The notes beneath the pieces were generated by a model. It did no database searches. It was not told where the DNA came from and was given only the letters and a program-made list of their open reading frames with translations. Source: Leifsonia virtsii (GTDB lineage: Bacteria > Actinomycetota > Actinomycetes > Actinomycetales > Microbacteriaceae). From it: DNA of 64,000 bases. The DNA is taken from the NCBI RefSeq assembly GCF_030433675.1, contig NZ_JAROCB010000001.1, positions 493,333 to 557,332 of the forward strand. Direction: 5' to 3'. Shown here piece after piece: positions 29,609 to 38,631 of the stretch; the stretch's first letter is position 1; every line of letters begins with the position of its first letter. Made by a program: the position numbers and the translations under genes.

Positions 29609-30802
29609 ATGGCAGATCTGCGTCTCTTCACGTCCGAGTCCGTGACCGAAGGCCACCCCGACAAGATCTGCGACCAGATCTCGGACAGCATCCTGGATGC
29701 GCTGCTGACCGTCGACCCGCACAGCCGGGCGGCCGTCGAGACGCTCGTCACCACCGGTCTCGTGCACGTCGCCGGCGAGGTGACCTCGAACGGTTACGTC
29801 GAGATCCCCGCGATCGTCCGCAACAAGCTGGTCGAGATCGGCTACGACTCGTCCGACGTCAGCTTCGACGGCACGCAGTGCGGCGTCTCGGTGTCGATCG
29901 GCGCGCAGTCGCCCGACATCGCGCAGGGCGTCGACAACGCGCTGGAGACGCGCGCCGAGCAGAGCCACGACGACCTCGACCGCCAGGGCGCGGGCGACCA
30001 GGGCATCATGTTCGGCTACGCGACGACCGAGACGCCGCAGTACATGCCGCTTCCCGTGTGGCTGGCGCACCGCCTCGCCGAGCGGCTCGCCGCCGTGCGC
30101 AAGGACCGGACGCTCGACTACCTGCGGCCGGACGGCAAGACCCAGGTCACCATCGGCTACGAGGGCGCCGTGCCGAAGTCGGTGCAGACGGTCGTGCTCT
30201 CCACGCAGCACGCCCCGCAGGTGTCGAACGAGCAGCTGCAGGCGGAGATCGTGGAGGAGGTCATCCGTCCGGTGCTGCACGGCGCGGGCCTCGACTCGTC
30301 GCACGTGCGCACGCTGATCAACCCGACCGGACGGTTCGAGATCGGCGGCCCGAAGGGCGACGCCGGGCTCACCGGCCGCAAGATCATCGTCGACACCTAC
30401 GGCGGGGCCTCCCGCCATGGCGGCGGCGCCTTCTCGGGCAAGGACCCGTCGAAGGTCGACCGCTCGGCGGCGTACGCCATGCGCTGGGTCGCCAAGAACG
30501 CGGTCGCCGCGGGCCTGGCCGACCGGCTCGAGGTGCAGATTGCGTACGCGATCGGCAAGGCCGCGCCCGTCGGGCTGTACGTGGAGACGTTCGGGACGGC
30601 GACGGTGCCGGAGGAGCGCATCATCCACGCCATCCGCGAGGTGTTCGACCTGCGGCCGGCGGCGATCATCCGCGACCTCGACCTGCTGCGCCCGATCTAC
30701 GCGCAGACGGCGACCTACGGCCACTTCGGCCGCGAGCTGCCCGACTTCACCTGGGAGCGCCTGGACCGCGTCGACGACCTGCGCTCGGCCGCGGGGCTGT
30801 AG
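29609..30802 (+). CDS. metK: S-adenosylmethionine synthase
   Basis: This 397-residue enzyme makes SAM from methionine and ATP. Signatures are [32 protein letters not shown] and [20 protein letters not shown]. The length is normal. AGGAAG lies just before the ATG. The 70-base spacer after coaBC is too short for, and shows no sign of, a SAM riboswitch. priA begins 2 bases after the stop. Confidence 0.98.
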   Translation: MADLRLFTSESVTEGHPDKICDQISDSILDALLTVDPHSRAAVETLVTTGLVHVAGEVTSNGYVEIPAIVRNKLVEIGYDSSDVSFDGTQCGVSVSIGAQSPDIAQGVDNALETRAEQSHDDLDRQGAGDQGIMFGYATTETPQYMPLPVWLAHRLAERLAAVRKDRTLDYLRPDGKTQVTIGYEGAVPKSVQTVVLSTQHAPQVSNEQLQAEIVEEVIRPVLHGAGLDSSHVRTLINPTGRFEIGGPKGDAGLTGRKIIVDTYGGASRHGGGAFSGKDPSKVDRSAAYAMRWVAKNAVAAGLADRLEVQIAYAIGKAAPVGLYVETFGTATVPEERIIHAIREVFDLRPAAIIRDLDLLRPIYAQTATYGHFGRELPDFTWERLDRVDDLRSAAGL

Positions 30803-30804
30803 CG

Positions 30805-32856
30805 GTGGCGGCGGCCGGACGGGTCGCCCGGGTCGTCATCGACTCCCCGCTCCCGCAGCTCGACCACCTCTTCGACTACAGCATCCCGGAGGAGCTCGCG
30901 GAGGAGGCCGTCCCCGGTGTGCGCGTGCGCGTGCCTCTGCGGTCGGCCGGGCGGGTCGCGGACGGTTTCCTGGTCGAGGTGGGCGATCCGGACGACGGCT
31001 TCGAGGGCGCCCTGAGCCCGCTGGAGGCGGTCGTCTCGCCCGCGCGAGTCCTCACCCCCGGCGTCTGGCGTCTCGCCCGGCGGCTGGCCGACCGCAGCGC
31101 GGGTACCGCGAGCGACATCCTGCGCCTCGCCGTGCCCGGCCGCATGGTGCGCGTCGAGAAGGCCTGGCTCGCCGCCCGCAGCTCCGGAGTTCTTCGACCC
31201 GACACGCCGGCGGAGGGTGGAACAACTCCGGAGGCGACGGCAGGGGTGCGGGGGTACGGGGAGCGGGTGCTCGAGGAGGCGGTGGCGCGGGACGAGCGGA
31301 TCGCGCTGCGTGCCATCCCGCGACTCGTGCCGTTGCCCGACGGGACCTGGGTCGGGGAGTGGGCGGTGACGCTCGCCTCCCTCGCGACCGACTGCTGGCG
31401 CGGGGGACGCACGGCGATCGTCGCGGTGCCGGACCACCGCGACCTGGAGCAGCTGTCCGCGGCACTGGCGGCGGTCGGGGCGACCGAAGCGGTCGTGCGC
31501 GCGGACGCCGGCCAGCCGAACGCCGACCGCTACCGCGGATTTCTGGAGGCGCTGTCCGGTCCGCGCATCGTCATCGGCAACCGGTCGGTCGTGTACGCGC
31601 CCGCCGAACGGCTCGGACTCATCGTGGTCTGGGAGGACAGCGACCCGCTGCACGCCGAACCGCTCAGCCCCTATGTCCACACCAGGGACGCGGCGCTCGT
31701 GCGGCAGGAGCTGGAGGGCTGCGCACTCGTGCTGAGCGGCAACATCCGGAGCGTCGAGACCCAGCGTCTGGTCGAGCTCGGCTGGCTGCGCGACGTCGGA
31801 CCCGAACGGGTGACGACGGCGAAGGTCGTGCTCACCGCCAATCAGCAGGCGGACGAGCCCGCGGCGCGTGCCGCGCGCATCCCGTCGACCGCGTGGCGCA
31901 CCGCTCGGGAGGCACTGACCGGCGACAGCGGACGGCCGCGCGGCCCTGTGCTGGTGCAGGTGGCGCGCCCGGGCTATGCGCCGGTGATCGCCTGCGCGAA
32001 CTGCGGACAGGCGGCGCGCTGCATGAACTGCCACGGCCCGCTGCACCAGACGCGCGCCGGCGCTCCGCCGTCGTGCACGGTGTGCGGACGGCTCGCCACG
32101 GACTGGCGTTGCGAGCACTGCGAGCACACTCGGTTCCGGCTGGTGACGGTCGGCTCCGGGCGCACCGCGGAGGAGCTGGGACGTGCGTTCCCCGGCACGC
32201 GCGTCATCCTGGCCGACGGCGACCACCCCGTTCAGCGCATCGGCCCGGCGCCCGCGCTCGTCGTCGCCACGCGTGGCGCGGAGCCGATCGCCGAGGGGGG
32301 TTATCAGGCGGTGCTGCTGCTCGACGGTGAGCGGATGCTGGCGCGCGAGAGCCTGCACGTCGCCGAGGACTGCCTGCGCTGGTGGCAGAGCGCCGCAGGC
32401 CTCGCCGCGCCCGGTGCGCCGACCGTGCTCGTCGGCGTCTCGGGGCCCCTCGCGCGCGACTTCGCCACCGGACGTCTGGTCGAGTTCGCCCACGAGGAGC
32501 TGGTGGACCGCCGCGAGCTGCGGTTCCCGCCCGCGGTGCGCCTGGCGTCGGTGACCGGCGCCGAAGCGACCGTGGAGGAGGTGCTCGCCGCGGTCGACCC
32601 CGCCCTGCTCATCGACGTGCTCGGCCCCGCGGCGGTCGAGCCGGAGGGCGGGCCGGCCCGGGCCACCCGGGCGACGAACGACCAGGTGCGGGCGGTGCTG
32701 CGCTTCGAGTACGCCCGCGGAATGGAGGTCGCGGCCGCGGTGCGCGCCGCCGTCGTCAAGAACGCGACGCGCCGCCGCCGCGCGCCGGCCGGAAAGCCGG
32801 GCTACCGCCCGGCGCCGTCCCTGCGCGTGCGCTTCGACGACCCGGAGATCCTGTAG
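30805..32856 (+). CDS. priA: Replication restart protein PriA, degenerate actinobacterial type
   Basis: This 683-residue PriA homologue has the N-terminal DNA-binding part (RVVIDSPLPQLDHLFDYSIP) and the zinc-binding cysteines (CANCGQAARCMNCHGPLH, CTVCGRLATDWRCEHCEH). The helicase core is degraded: the Walker A loop is absent (TDCWRGGRTAIVAVP where GxTGSGKT is expected) and the DEEH box reads VVWEDSDPLH. It therefore probably cannot hydrolyse ATP, as noted for actinobacterial PriA proteins generally. GTG start, 2 bases after metK. A palindrome lies inside the gene at 31182-31233 and another follows the stop by 4 bases. Confidence 0.92.
   Translation: MAAAGRVARVVIDSPLPQLDHLFDYSIPEELAEEAVPGVRVRVPLRSAGRVADGFLVEVGDPDDGFEGALSPLEAVVSPARVLTPGVWRLARRLADRSAGTASDILRLAVPGRMVRVEKAWLAARSSGVLRPDTPAEGGTTPEATAGVRGYGERVLEEAVARDERIALRAIPRLVPLPDGTWVGEWAVTLASLATDCWRGGRTAIVAVPDHRDLEQLSAALAAVGATEAVVRADAGQPNADRYRGFLEALSGPRIVIGNRSVVYAPAERLGLIVVWEDSDPLHAEPLSPYVHTRDAALVRQELEGCALVLSGNIRSVETQRLVELGWLRDVGPERVTTAKVVLTANQQADEPAARAARIPSTAWRTAREALTGDSGRPRGPVLVQVARPGYAPVIACANCGQAARCMNCHGPLHQTRAGAPPSCTVCGRLATDWRCEHCEHTRFRLVTVGSGRTAEELGRAFPGTRVILADGDHPVQRIGPAPALVVATRGAEPIAEGGYQAVLLLDGERMLARESLHVAEDCLRWWQSAAGLAAPGAPTVLVGVSGPLARDFATGRLVEFAHEELVDRRELRFPPAVRLASVTGAEATVEEVLAAVDPALLIDVLGPAAVEPEGGPARATRATNDQVRAVLRFEYARGMEVAAAVRAAVVKNATRRRRAPAGKPGYRPAPSLRVRFDDPEIL
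31182..31233. repeat. Palindrome inside priA
   Basis: Nineteen-base arms (31182-31200 and 31215-31233) pair at 17 of 19 positions around a 14-base loop. The arms begin CTCCGGAGTTCTTC and end GAACAACTCCGGAG. It encodes a low-complexity stretch (SSGVLRPDTPAEGGTTPEAT) in the PriA linker after the N-terminal domain. Confidence 0.85.
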
Positions 32857-32860
32857 CCCT

Positions 32861-32925
32861 GCATCTATGGGACGCAACACGCCGCTCTCGTTCGCGGGAA
32901 GCGGCGTGTTGCGTCCCATGGATGC
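32861..32925. repeat. Palindromic repeat, family 2, copy A
   Basis: Arms 32861-32886 and 32900-32925 pair at 25 of 26 positions around a 13-base loop. The core is ATGGGACGCAACACGCCG. It starts 4 bases after the priA stop and is followed by a new -10 box for fmt, so it likely ends the rpoZ-priA operon. The same arm sequence recurs at 40867-40931. Confidence 0.92.
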
Positions 32926-33020
32926 GCGGCGGGCAGGCGGGCAGGCGGGCGTGCGGTTGGGCGGGCACAAGCGCCCGCCCGCCCGCCGCGTCGCGTGGGG
33001 GGCACCCCGGGCGCGCGCGG

Positions 33021-33026
33021 TAGGCT
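33021..33026 (+). promoter_or_regulatory. -10 box TAGGCT upstream of fmt
   Basis: TAGGCT lies 26 bases before the fmt ATG, after the operon-end palindrome and a G/C-rich repetitive stretch. Confidence 0.45.
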
Positions 33027-33052
33027 TGGTGGCCGTCCCGAAACGGAGGAAC

Positions 33053-33970
33053 ATGCGCATCGTCTTCGCCGGCACCCCCGCGGTCGCCATCCCGTCGCTT
33101 GCGGCCGTCGCGGCCCGCCACGAGGTGGTCGCGGTCATCACGCGCGAGGATGCTCCGCTCGGGCGGAAGCGCGTGCTCACCCCGTCTCCGGTCGCCGCGG
33201 AGGCCGCGCGGCTCGGTCTCCCCGTGATCAAGGCAAACCGGCTGCGCGAGGAGGTCACCGAGCGCATCGCGGAGCTGCAGCCCGACCTCGGGGTCGTCGT
33301 CGCCTACGGCGGTCTGGTGCGGGAGCCGCTGCTGTCGCTTCCGCGCCTCGGATGGGTCAACCTCCACTTCTCGCTGCTCCCGCGCTGGCGGGGCGCCGCC
33401 CCCGTACAGCACGCGGTGATCGCGGGCGACGCCGAGACCGGCGCCGCGGTCTTCCACCTCGTGCCCGAGCTGGATGCCGGCGACGTCTACGCCGAGCTGC
33501 GCCGCCCGATCGGCCCCGACGAGACCGCGGGTGAGCTGCTCGACGCCCTCGCGGTCGAGGGCGCGGCCCTCCTGGCCGACACGACCGACGCCCTCGCGGT
33601 CGGCACCGCCGTCGCCGTTCCGCAGCAGGGCGAGATCACCGTTGCCCCGAAGCTCTCGCTCGACGACGCCCGGCTCGACCTGACCCAGCCGGCGGAGCGC
33701 GTCTACGCACGGCTGCGCGGCGTCACGCCTGAGCCCGGCGCCTTCGCCCTGCTCGGCGGCGAGCGGTTCAAGCTCCACGCGGCGCGCCGCACCATCGACG
33801 AGCCGCCCCTCGCGCCGGGCGCGGTCGAGGCCCGCGGACGCCGCGTGCTGCTCGGCACCGGCACCGACCCGCTGGAGCTCGTCACGGTGCAGCCTGCCGG
33901 CAAGCGCGCGATGCCCGCGGCCGACTGGCTGCGCGGCGCCGCATCCCCGACTGGGCTGGTGCTGTCATGA
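33053..33970 (+). CDS. fmt: Methionyl-tRNA formyltransferase
   Basis: This 305-residue enzyme formylates initiator Met-tRNA using 10-formyl-THF. Seen are MRIVFAGTPAVAIPSLAAVA, VVVAYGGLVREPLLSLPRLG, and the catalytic block NLHFSLLPRWRGAAPVQHAV. The C-terminal domain starts near PAERVYARLRGVTPEPGAFA. The ATG at 33053 has GGAGGA closely upstream. In-frame codons further upstream run through a palindrome and are not coding. It overlaps rsmB by 4 bases. Confidence 0.97.
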   Translation: MRIVFAGTPAVAIPSLAAVAARHEVVAVITREDAPLGRKRVLTPSPVAAEAARLGLPVIKANRLREEVTERIAELQPDLGVVVAYGGLVREPLLSLPRLGWVNLHFSLLPRWRGAAPVQHAVIAGDAETGAAVFHLVPELDAGDVYAELRRPIGPDETAGELLDALAVEGAALLADTTDALAVGTAVAVPQQGEITVAPKLSLDDARLDLTQPAERVYARLRGVTPEPGAFALLGGERFKLHAARRTIDEPPLAPGAVEARGRRVLLGTGTDPLELVTVQPAGKRAMPAADWLRGAASPTGLVLS

Positions 33971-35379
33971 CACCGCAGAACCGCTCCGGCCACGCTGGGC
34001 GTGCCGCCCGCCCGCAGCAGACCCGCGTGCAGCCGTCGCGCCAGGTCGCCCTGGACGTGCTGCAGGCTGTGCGCGAGTCGGACGCGTACGCGAACCTGCT
34101 GCTGCCGACCCGCATCGCCCGCGCCGGATTGTCCCCGGCGGACGCCGCGCTCGCCACGGAGCTCACTTACGGCACTCTGCGCCTGCAGGGCTTCTACGAC
34201 CGGGTCATCACGATCGCCGCAGGACGCCCGGTGGACCGGATCGACCCTCCGCTGCTCGACGTGCTGCGCCTCGGTGCCCACCAGCTGCTCTCCACCCGGG
34301 TCGCCGCGCACGCGGCCGTCAACGAGTCCGTCGGTCTCGCGCGCACGGTCGGCAGCCGCTCCGGCACCGGCTTCGTCAACGGCGTGCTCCGGGAGGTCGG
34401 CCGCCATACCGTCGAGGAGTGGCGGGATGAGGTCGCCCGGCGCGCGAAGAACGACGACGACCGCCTCTCCGCCCTGTACTCGCACCCGGTCTGGATCGTG
34501 CGCGCGTTCCGGCGGTCGCTCGAGAACGAGGGCCGGGGCGAGGAGCTGGAGAGCCTGCTGGAGGCCGACAACACCGCGCCGCGCGTCAACCTGATCGCGC
34601 TGCCCGGCCTAGCCGAGATTCCGGACGACGCGCGACCCGACCGGTTCTCGCCGCCGGGGTTCACCGCGGGCGGGGGAGACCCGCAGGGGATGGTGGAGGC
34701 CGCCGAGGGCCGCATCCGGGTGCAGGACGAGGGGTCGCAGCTCGCCGCGCTTGCGCTGACCCGGGCTCAGGCCGTGACGCCGGGGGAGCGCTGGCTGGAC
34801 CTGTGCGCCGGCCCGGGCGGGAAGGCCGCGCTGCTCGCCGCCGAGGCCCTCGCGGGCGGAGCGGAGCTCGTCGCGAACGAGCTCGTCCCGGCGCGGGCCC
34901 AGCTGGTGCGCCGCGCGCTGGCGGCTGTGCCGCTCGACGTGCCGGTGTGGGAGCTCGACGGCACCGTCGTCGGGCGCGAGCATCCCGAGTCGTTCGACCG
35001 CATCCTCCTCGATGCGCCCTGCACGGGCCTCGGCGCGCTGCGGCGTCGCCCGGAGGCGCGCTGGCGGAAGACCCCGCGCGACGTCTCCGAACTGACCGCC
35101 CTCCAGACCGCGCTGCTCGACTCCGCGGTCGCGGCGCTGAAGCCGGGTGGCCTGCTCGCCTACGTCACGTGCTCGCCGCACGTCGCCGAGACGCGCGCGA
35201 TCGTCGCGGACGCGCTCAAGCGCCACGGCGACGTGCTGGAAGCGGAGGAGACGGCGACCATCGTGCAGGGTCTCGCCGCAGAGCGGCTCGACCTCGCCGG
35301 CGACCCGGCGGCCGTGCAGCTGTGGCCGCACCGGCACGTGACGGATGCGATGTTCATCGCGCTGCTGCGCAAGCGCTGA
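33967..35379 (+). CDS. rsmB: 16S rRNA (cytosine-C5)-methyltransferase RsmB family
   Basis: This 470-residue protein has an N-terminal NusB-like RNA-binding domain (SRQVALDVLQAVRESDAYAN, VNGVLREVGRH) and a C-terminal SAM-dependent methyltransferase domain. Motif I is WLDLCAGPGGKAALLAAEAL, motif IV is LLDAPCTGLGALRRRPEARW, and the nucleophile region reads LAYVTCSPHVAET. These fit m5C formation in 16S rRNA. The ATG overlaps the fmt stop. A 265-base non-coding spacer follows. Confidence 0.93.
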   Translation: MTPQNRSGHAGRAARPQQTRVQPSRQVALDVLQAVRESDAYANLLLPTRIARAGLSPADAALATELTYGTLRLQGFYDRVITIAAGRPVDRIDPPLLDVLRLGAHQLLSTRVAAHAAVNESVGLARTVGSRSGTGFVNGVLREVGRHTVEEWRDEVARRAKNDDDRLSALYSHPVWIVRAFRRSLENEGRGEELESLLEADNTAPRVNLIALPGLAEIPDDARPDRFSPPGFTAGGGDPQGMVEAAEGRIRVQDEGSQLAALALTRAQAVTPGERWLDLCAGPGGKAALLAAEALAGGAELVANELVPARAQLVRRALAAVPLDVPVWELDGTVVGREHPESFDRILLDAPCTGLGALRRRPEARWRKTPRDVSELTALQTALLDSAVAALKPGGLLAYVTCSPHVAETRAIVADALKRHGDVLEAEETATIVQGLAAERLDLAGDPAAVQLWPHRHVTDAMFIALLRKR

Positions 35380-35463
35380 CGGCAGAGGGGAGTGGCGGAG
35401 GCCTTGTGTGCTGATCATGCCCTCCACCTTCCCGGGGAGCGGTCCGGTGGTTCGCTCGACGTC

Positions 35464-35581
35464 CGAATCTGTGGAGAGATCGCCGCCGGCTCCGCCTGTG
35501 TGCACCAGCGCTCGAACGTTCGAATCTCCGTCTCGGCGGCCTCCGGTCGGAGATTTCGAACAGCTCACAGCCGAATCTCCG
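35464..35581. repeat. Cluster of CGAATCT direct and inverted repeats in the rsmB-rpe spacer
   Basis: The 265-base gap 35380-35644 holds CGAATCT at 35464 and 35521, the inverted form CGGAGATTTCGAAC at 35548-35561, and CCGAATCTCCG at 35571-35581. GTTCGAATCTCCG (35518-35530) and the inverted copy can form a stem with a one-base bulge and a 17-base loop. The stretch is less GC-rich than its surroundings. A short open frame across it shows no recognisable domain or ribosome site and is not called a gene. Confidence 0.6.
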
Positions 35582-35632
35582 CCGAACACAGTCGAGAAGC
35601 CAGCCGAGAACGCACACGAAAACCCAGGCGAA

Positions 35633-35638
35633 TAGGCT
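35633..35638 (+). promoter_or_regulatory. -10 box TAGGCT immediately upstream of rpe
   Basis: TAGGCT is 6 bases before the rpe ATG. The 6-base spacer GGAGGC also resembles a ribosome site, but it is too close to the ATG for normal use, so a leaderless transcript is likely. Confidence 0.5.
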
Positions 35639-35644
35639 GGAGGC

Positions 35645-36307
35645 ATGGCACCCCTGCGCATCAACCCCAGCATCCTCGCGGCCGACTTCGTCAACATGCA
35701 GAGCGAGCTGGAGCGCATCTCCACCGCCGACCTGGTGCACGTGGATGTGATGGACAACCACTTCGTGCCCAACCTGACCTTCGGGCCGCAGATGGTGGGC
35801 CGCATCCAGGACGTCAGCCCGATCCCGCTCGACGTGCACCTCATGATCGACGACCCCGACCGCTGGGCCCCCGGGTACGCCGAGCTCGGCGCGTACTCCG
35901 TCACCTTCCACGCCGAGGCCGCGGCCGACCCGGTCGCGCTGGCCCGGGAGCTGCGGGCGAGAGGCGCCCGCGCCGGCATCGCGGTCAAGCCCGGCACCGG
36001 GATCGAGCCCTTTCTCGACCTGCTGGAGGAGTTCGACCAGGTGCTCGTGATGACCGTGGAGCCCGGTTTCGGCGGCCAGTCCTTCATGCCGGAGACCATG
36101 CCGAAGCTGCGCGCGCTGCGCGAGGCGGTCGAGGCGCGCGGCCTCGACGTCTGGCTGCAGGTGGACGGCGGGATCACCGAGGAGACCATCGTCACGGCCG
36201 CGGCCGCGGGCGCCGACACCTTCGTCGCCGGCTCGAGCGTCTTCCGCGGCGAGCCCGCCGAGCGGATCACCGCCTTGCGCGACGCCGCCGCGGCGCACGC
36301 GCACTGA
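35645..36307 (+). CDS. rpe: Ribulose-phosphate 3-epimerase
   Basis: This 220-residue TIM-barrel enzyme interconverts ribulose-5-P and xylulose-5-P. Typical motifs are INPSILAADFVNM, HVDVMDNHFVPNLTFGPQMV, DVHLMIDDPDRW, VMTVEPGFGGQSFMPETMPK and QVDGGITEETI, covering the metal ligands and both catalytic Asp residues. It starts a gene run that continues into his and trp genes. The ATG is used; a -10 box lies 6 bases upstream. Confidence 0.97.
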   Translation: MAPLRINPSILAADFVNMQSELERISTADLVHVDVMDNHFVPNLTFGPQMVGRIQDVSPIPLDVHLMIDDPDRWAPGYAELGAYSVTFHAEAAADPVALARELRARGARAGIAVKPGTGIEPFLDLLEEFDQVLVMTVEPGFGGQSFMPETMPKLRALREAVEARGLDVWLQVDGGITEETIVTAAAAGADTFVAGSSVFRGEPAERITALRDAAAAHAH

Positions 36308-36316
36308 CAGTCCCGC

Positions 36317-36322
36317 TACGCT
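36317..36322 (+). promoter_or_regulatory. -10 box TACGCT, probable leaderless hisE promoter
   Basis: TACGCT is 6 bases before the hisE GTG and no ribosome site is present. Confidence 0.5.
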
Positions 36323-36328
36323 AGAACG

Positions 36329-36592
36329 GTGAAAACCTTCGACGACCTCTTCGCCGAGCTGACCGAGAAGGCGCGCACGCGTCCGGAGGGCTCCGGCACG
36401 GTCCGCGAGCTCGACGCCGGCGTGCACGCCATCGGCAAGAAGATCGTCGAGGAGGCCGCCGAGGTGTGGATGGCCGCGGAGTACGAGTCCGACGAGGCCC
36501 TCGCCGAGGAGGCCTCCCAGCTGCTCTACCACCTGCAGGTGCTGCTGCTCGCGAAGGGCCTGACGCCGGCCGACGTGTACCGACATCTGTGA
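36329..36592 (+). CDS. hisE: Phosphoribosyl-ATP diphosphatase
   Basis: This 87-residue all-helical MazG-fold enzyme removes diphosphate from phosphoribosyl-ATP, the second histidine step. It has [20 protein letters not shown], the metal-binding [16 protein letters not shown] and [21 protein letters not shown] start with a -10 box 6 bases upstream. hisG follows after 46 bases. In this genome hisE is separate from hisI, as in other actinobacteria. Confidence 0.96.
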   Translation: MKTFDDLFAELTEKARTRPEGSGTVRELDAGVHAIGKKIVEEAAEVWMAAEYESDEALAEEASQLLYHLQVLLLAKGLTPADVYRHL

Positions 36593-36638
36593 TGGGCCAC
36601 CCCATCCACTCGTCCGTCACGTCACGAAAGTCACCACC

Positions 36639-37478
36639 ATGCTGAAGATCGCCGTCCCCAACAAGGGCTCCCTCTCCGAGACCGCGGCGCAGATGCTGCA
36701 CGAGGCCGGGTATGTCGGCCGCCGCGACCCGAAGGAACTCATCGTCGCCGACGCCCGCAACGGCGTCGAGTTCTTCTACCTGCGCCCGCGCGACATCGCC
36801 ACCTACGTGGGCTCGGGCGCGCTGGACGTCGGCATCACCGGCCGCGACCTGCTGCTCGACTCCGGCTCGCCGGCCGCCGAGATCGCCGCGCTCGACTTCG
36901 CCGCCTCCACCTTCCGCTTCGCCGGCCCGGCGGGCGTGTTCGCCGAGCTCTCCGACCTCGAGGGCAAGCGCGTCGCCACCAGCTACCCGGGTCTCGTCGG
37001 CGCATTCCTCGCCGAGAACGGCGTCAGCACCTCGCTCATCAAGCTGGACGGCGCGGTCGAGTCGGCCGTGCGCCTGGGCGTCGCCGACGCGGTCGCCGAC
37101 GTGGTCGAGACCGGCTCGACCCTGCGCAAGCAGGGGCTGGAGATCTTCGGCCCGGTCATCCTGGAGTCCGAGGCGGTCCTGGTCTCCTCGCCTGCGCCCG
37201 CTTCCGGAGTCGACACGCTGCTGCGGCGCCTGCACGGCGTCATGGTCGCCCGCCAGTACGTGCTGATCGACTACAACCTGCCGGTCGCGCTCCTGGAGAA
37301 GGCGGTCGCGCTCACCCCGGGCGTCGAGTCCCCGACCGTGTCGCCGCTGGGCGAGCCGGAGTGGGTCGCTGTCCGGGTGATGATCAAGCGCGATCAGACC
37401 AACCACATCATGGACGAGCTGTACGAGCTGGGCGCCCGGGCGATCCTGGTCACCTCCATCCACGCTGCGCGGATCTGA
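36639..37478 (+). CDS. hisG: ATP phosphoribosyltransferase (long form)
   Basis: This 279-residue enzyme starts histidine synthesis by joining PRPP and ATP. The length and the C-terminal domain ([36 protein letters not shown]) mark the long, histidine-inhibited form. The N-terminal [20 protein letters not shown] and [20 protein letters not shown] are typical. The ATG has only a weak GAAAG upstream. The stop overlaps the hisF ATG (TGATG). Confidence 0.97.
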   Translation: MLKIAVPNKGSLSETAAQMLHEAGYVGRRDPKELIVADARNGVEFFYLRPRDIATYVGSGALDVGITGRDLLLDSGSPAAEIAALDFAASTFRFAGPAGVFAELSDLEGKRVATSYPGLVGAFLAENGVSTSLIKLDGAVESAVRLGVADAVADVVETGSTLRKQGLEIFGPVILESEAVLVSSPAPASGVDTLLRRLHGVMVARQYVLIDYNLPVALLEKAVALTPGVESPTVSPLGEPEWVAVRVMIKRDQTNHIMDELYELGARAILVTSIHAARI

Positions 37479-38242
37479 TGGGTGTCTCGGTTCGCGTCAT
37501 CCCGTGCCTCGACGTGGCCGCCGGCCGCGTGGTCAAGGGTGTCAACTTCCAGAACCTGCGCGACCAGGGCGACCCGGTCGAGCTGGCCGCGCGCTACTTC
37601 GAGCAGGGCGCCGACGAGCTGACCTTCCTGGATGTGACCGCGACGGTCGACGACCGCGCCACCACCTACGACGTGGTGCGGGCGACGGCGGAGCAGGTCT
37701 TCATCCCGCTCACGGTCGGCGGCGGCGTGCGCAGCCCGGAGGACGTCGCGAAGCTGCTCGGCCATGGCGCCGACAAGGTGGGCGTCAACTCGGCCGCGAT
37801 CGCCCGCCCCGAGCTGATCGCCGAGATCGCGGAGCGCTTCGGCGCCCAGGTGCTGGTGCTGTCGCTGGATGTGAAGCGCTCGGCCGCCACGCCCTCCGGC
37901 TTCGTCGTCACCACGCACGGAGGCCGCACGGAGACCGACCTGGACGCGCTGGACTGGGCGCGCCGGGCGATCGAGCTGGGCGCGGGGGAGCTGCTGGTCA
38001 ACTCGATCGACGCCGACGGCACGAAGGAGGGCTTCGACCTGGAGCTGATCCGCGAGATGCGGGCGCTGAGCAGCGTCCCGGTGATCGCCTCCGGCGGCGC
38101 CGGCCGGCTGGAGCACTTCGTGCCCGCCATCGAGGCGGGAGCCGACGCGGTGCTCGCCGCGAGCGTGTTCCACCAGGGCGAGCTGACGATCGAGCAGGTC
38201 AAGGACGAACTGGCCGCGGCCGGGATGGAGGTCCGCCGATGA
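37478..38242 (+). CDS. hisF: Imidazole glycerol phosphate synthase cyclase subunit
   Basis: This 254-residue TIM-barrel cyclase uses ammonia from HisH to form IGP and AICAR. It has [20 protein letters not shown] with the catalytic Asp, [22 protein letters not shown] and [20 protein letters not shown] with the second Asp. hisH is not in the window. The ATG shares a base with the hisG stop, and hisI overlaps by 4 bases. Confidence 0.98.
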   Translation: MGVSVRVIPCLDVAAGRVVKGVNFQNLRDQGDPVELAARYFEQGADELTFLDVTATVDDRATTYDVVRATAEQVFIPLTVGGGVRSPEDVAKLLGHGADKVGVNSAAIARPELIAEIAERFGAQVLVLSLDVKRSAATPSGFVVTTHGGRTETDLDALDWARRAIELGAGELLVNSIDADGTKEGFDLELIREMRALSSVPVIASGGAGRLEHFVPAIEAGADAVLAASVFHQGELTIEQVKDELAAAGMEVRR

Positions 38243-38631
38243 ATGCCACGAGCAGTGCGAGCGCCGACGCGGTGCTGGAGCGCATCCGCTTCACCGACAC
38301 CGGGCTGGTGCCCGCGATCGTGCAGCAGTGGGACACCCGCGAGGTGCTGATGATGGGCTGGATGGACGCGGAGGCGTTCCGCCGCACCATGAGCGAGGGC
38401 CGGGTGACCTTCTGGTCTCGTTCCCGCCAGGAGTACTGGCGCAAGGGCGACACCTCCGGTCACGTGCAGTACGTGAAGGGCGTGGCGCTCGACTGCGACG
38501 GCGACACCCTCCTCGTCACCGTCGAGCAGATCGGCGCGGCCTGCCACACCGGCACGCGCACCTGCTTCGACGCGGACGTGCTGCAGCCCGTCGTCGGCGA
38601 GAGCCGCGAGCTGGAGGCGACAGACCTGTGA
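38239..38631 (+). CDS. hisI: Phosphoribosyl-AMP cyclohydrolase
   Basis: This 130-residue zinc enzyme opens the adenine ring of phosphoribosyl-AMP. Typical blocks are [50 protein letters not shown] and the metal-binding CHTGTRTCF. The ATG overlaps the hisF stop (ATGA) with GGAGG nearby. The stop overlaps the trpE GTG, so histidine and tryptophan genes are coupled here. Confidence 0.97.
   Translation: MNATSSASADAVLERIRFTDTGLVPAIVQQWDTREVLMMGWMDAEAFRRTMSEGRVTFWSRSRQEYWRKGDTSGHVQYVKGVALDCDGDTLLVTVEQIGAACHTGTRTCFDADVLQPVVGESRELEATDL

Noticed and set aside
32940-33000. Repeated GGCGGGCAG units after the priA palindrome taken as a possible minisatellite
   Set aside because: Only two or three imperfect short units are present. 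It reads as a G/C-rich spacer rather than a clear tandem repeat.
35510-35526. Possible LexA/SOS box (CGAACGTTCG) in the rsmB-rpe spacer
   Set aside because: Actinobacterial SOS boxes need four bases between GAAC and GTTC. Here there are none, and the next gene is rpe, which is not a damage-response gene.
35404-35635. Small plus-strand open frame in the rsmB-rpe spacer
   Set aside because: It has no ribosome site, its composition does not match neighbouring genes, and its product is low-complexity Pro/Ser/Glu with no domain.
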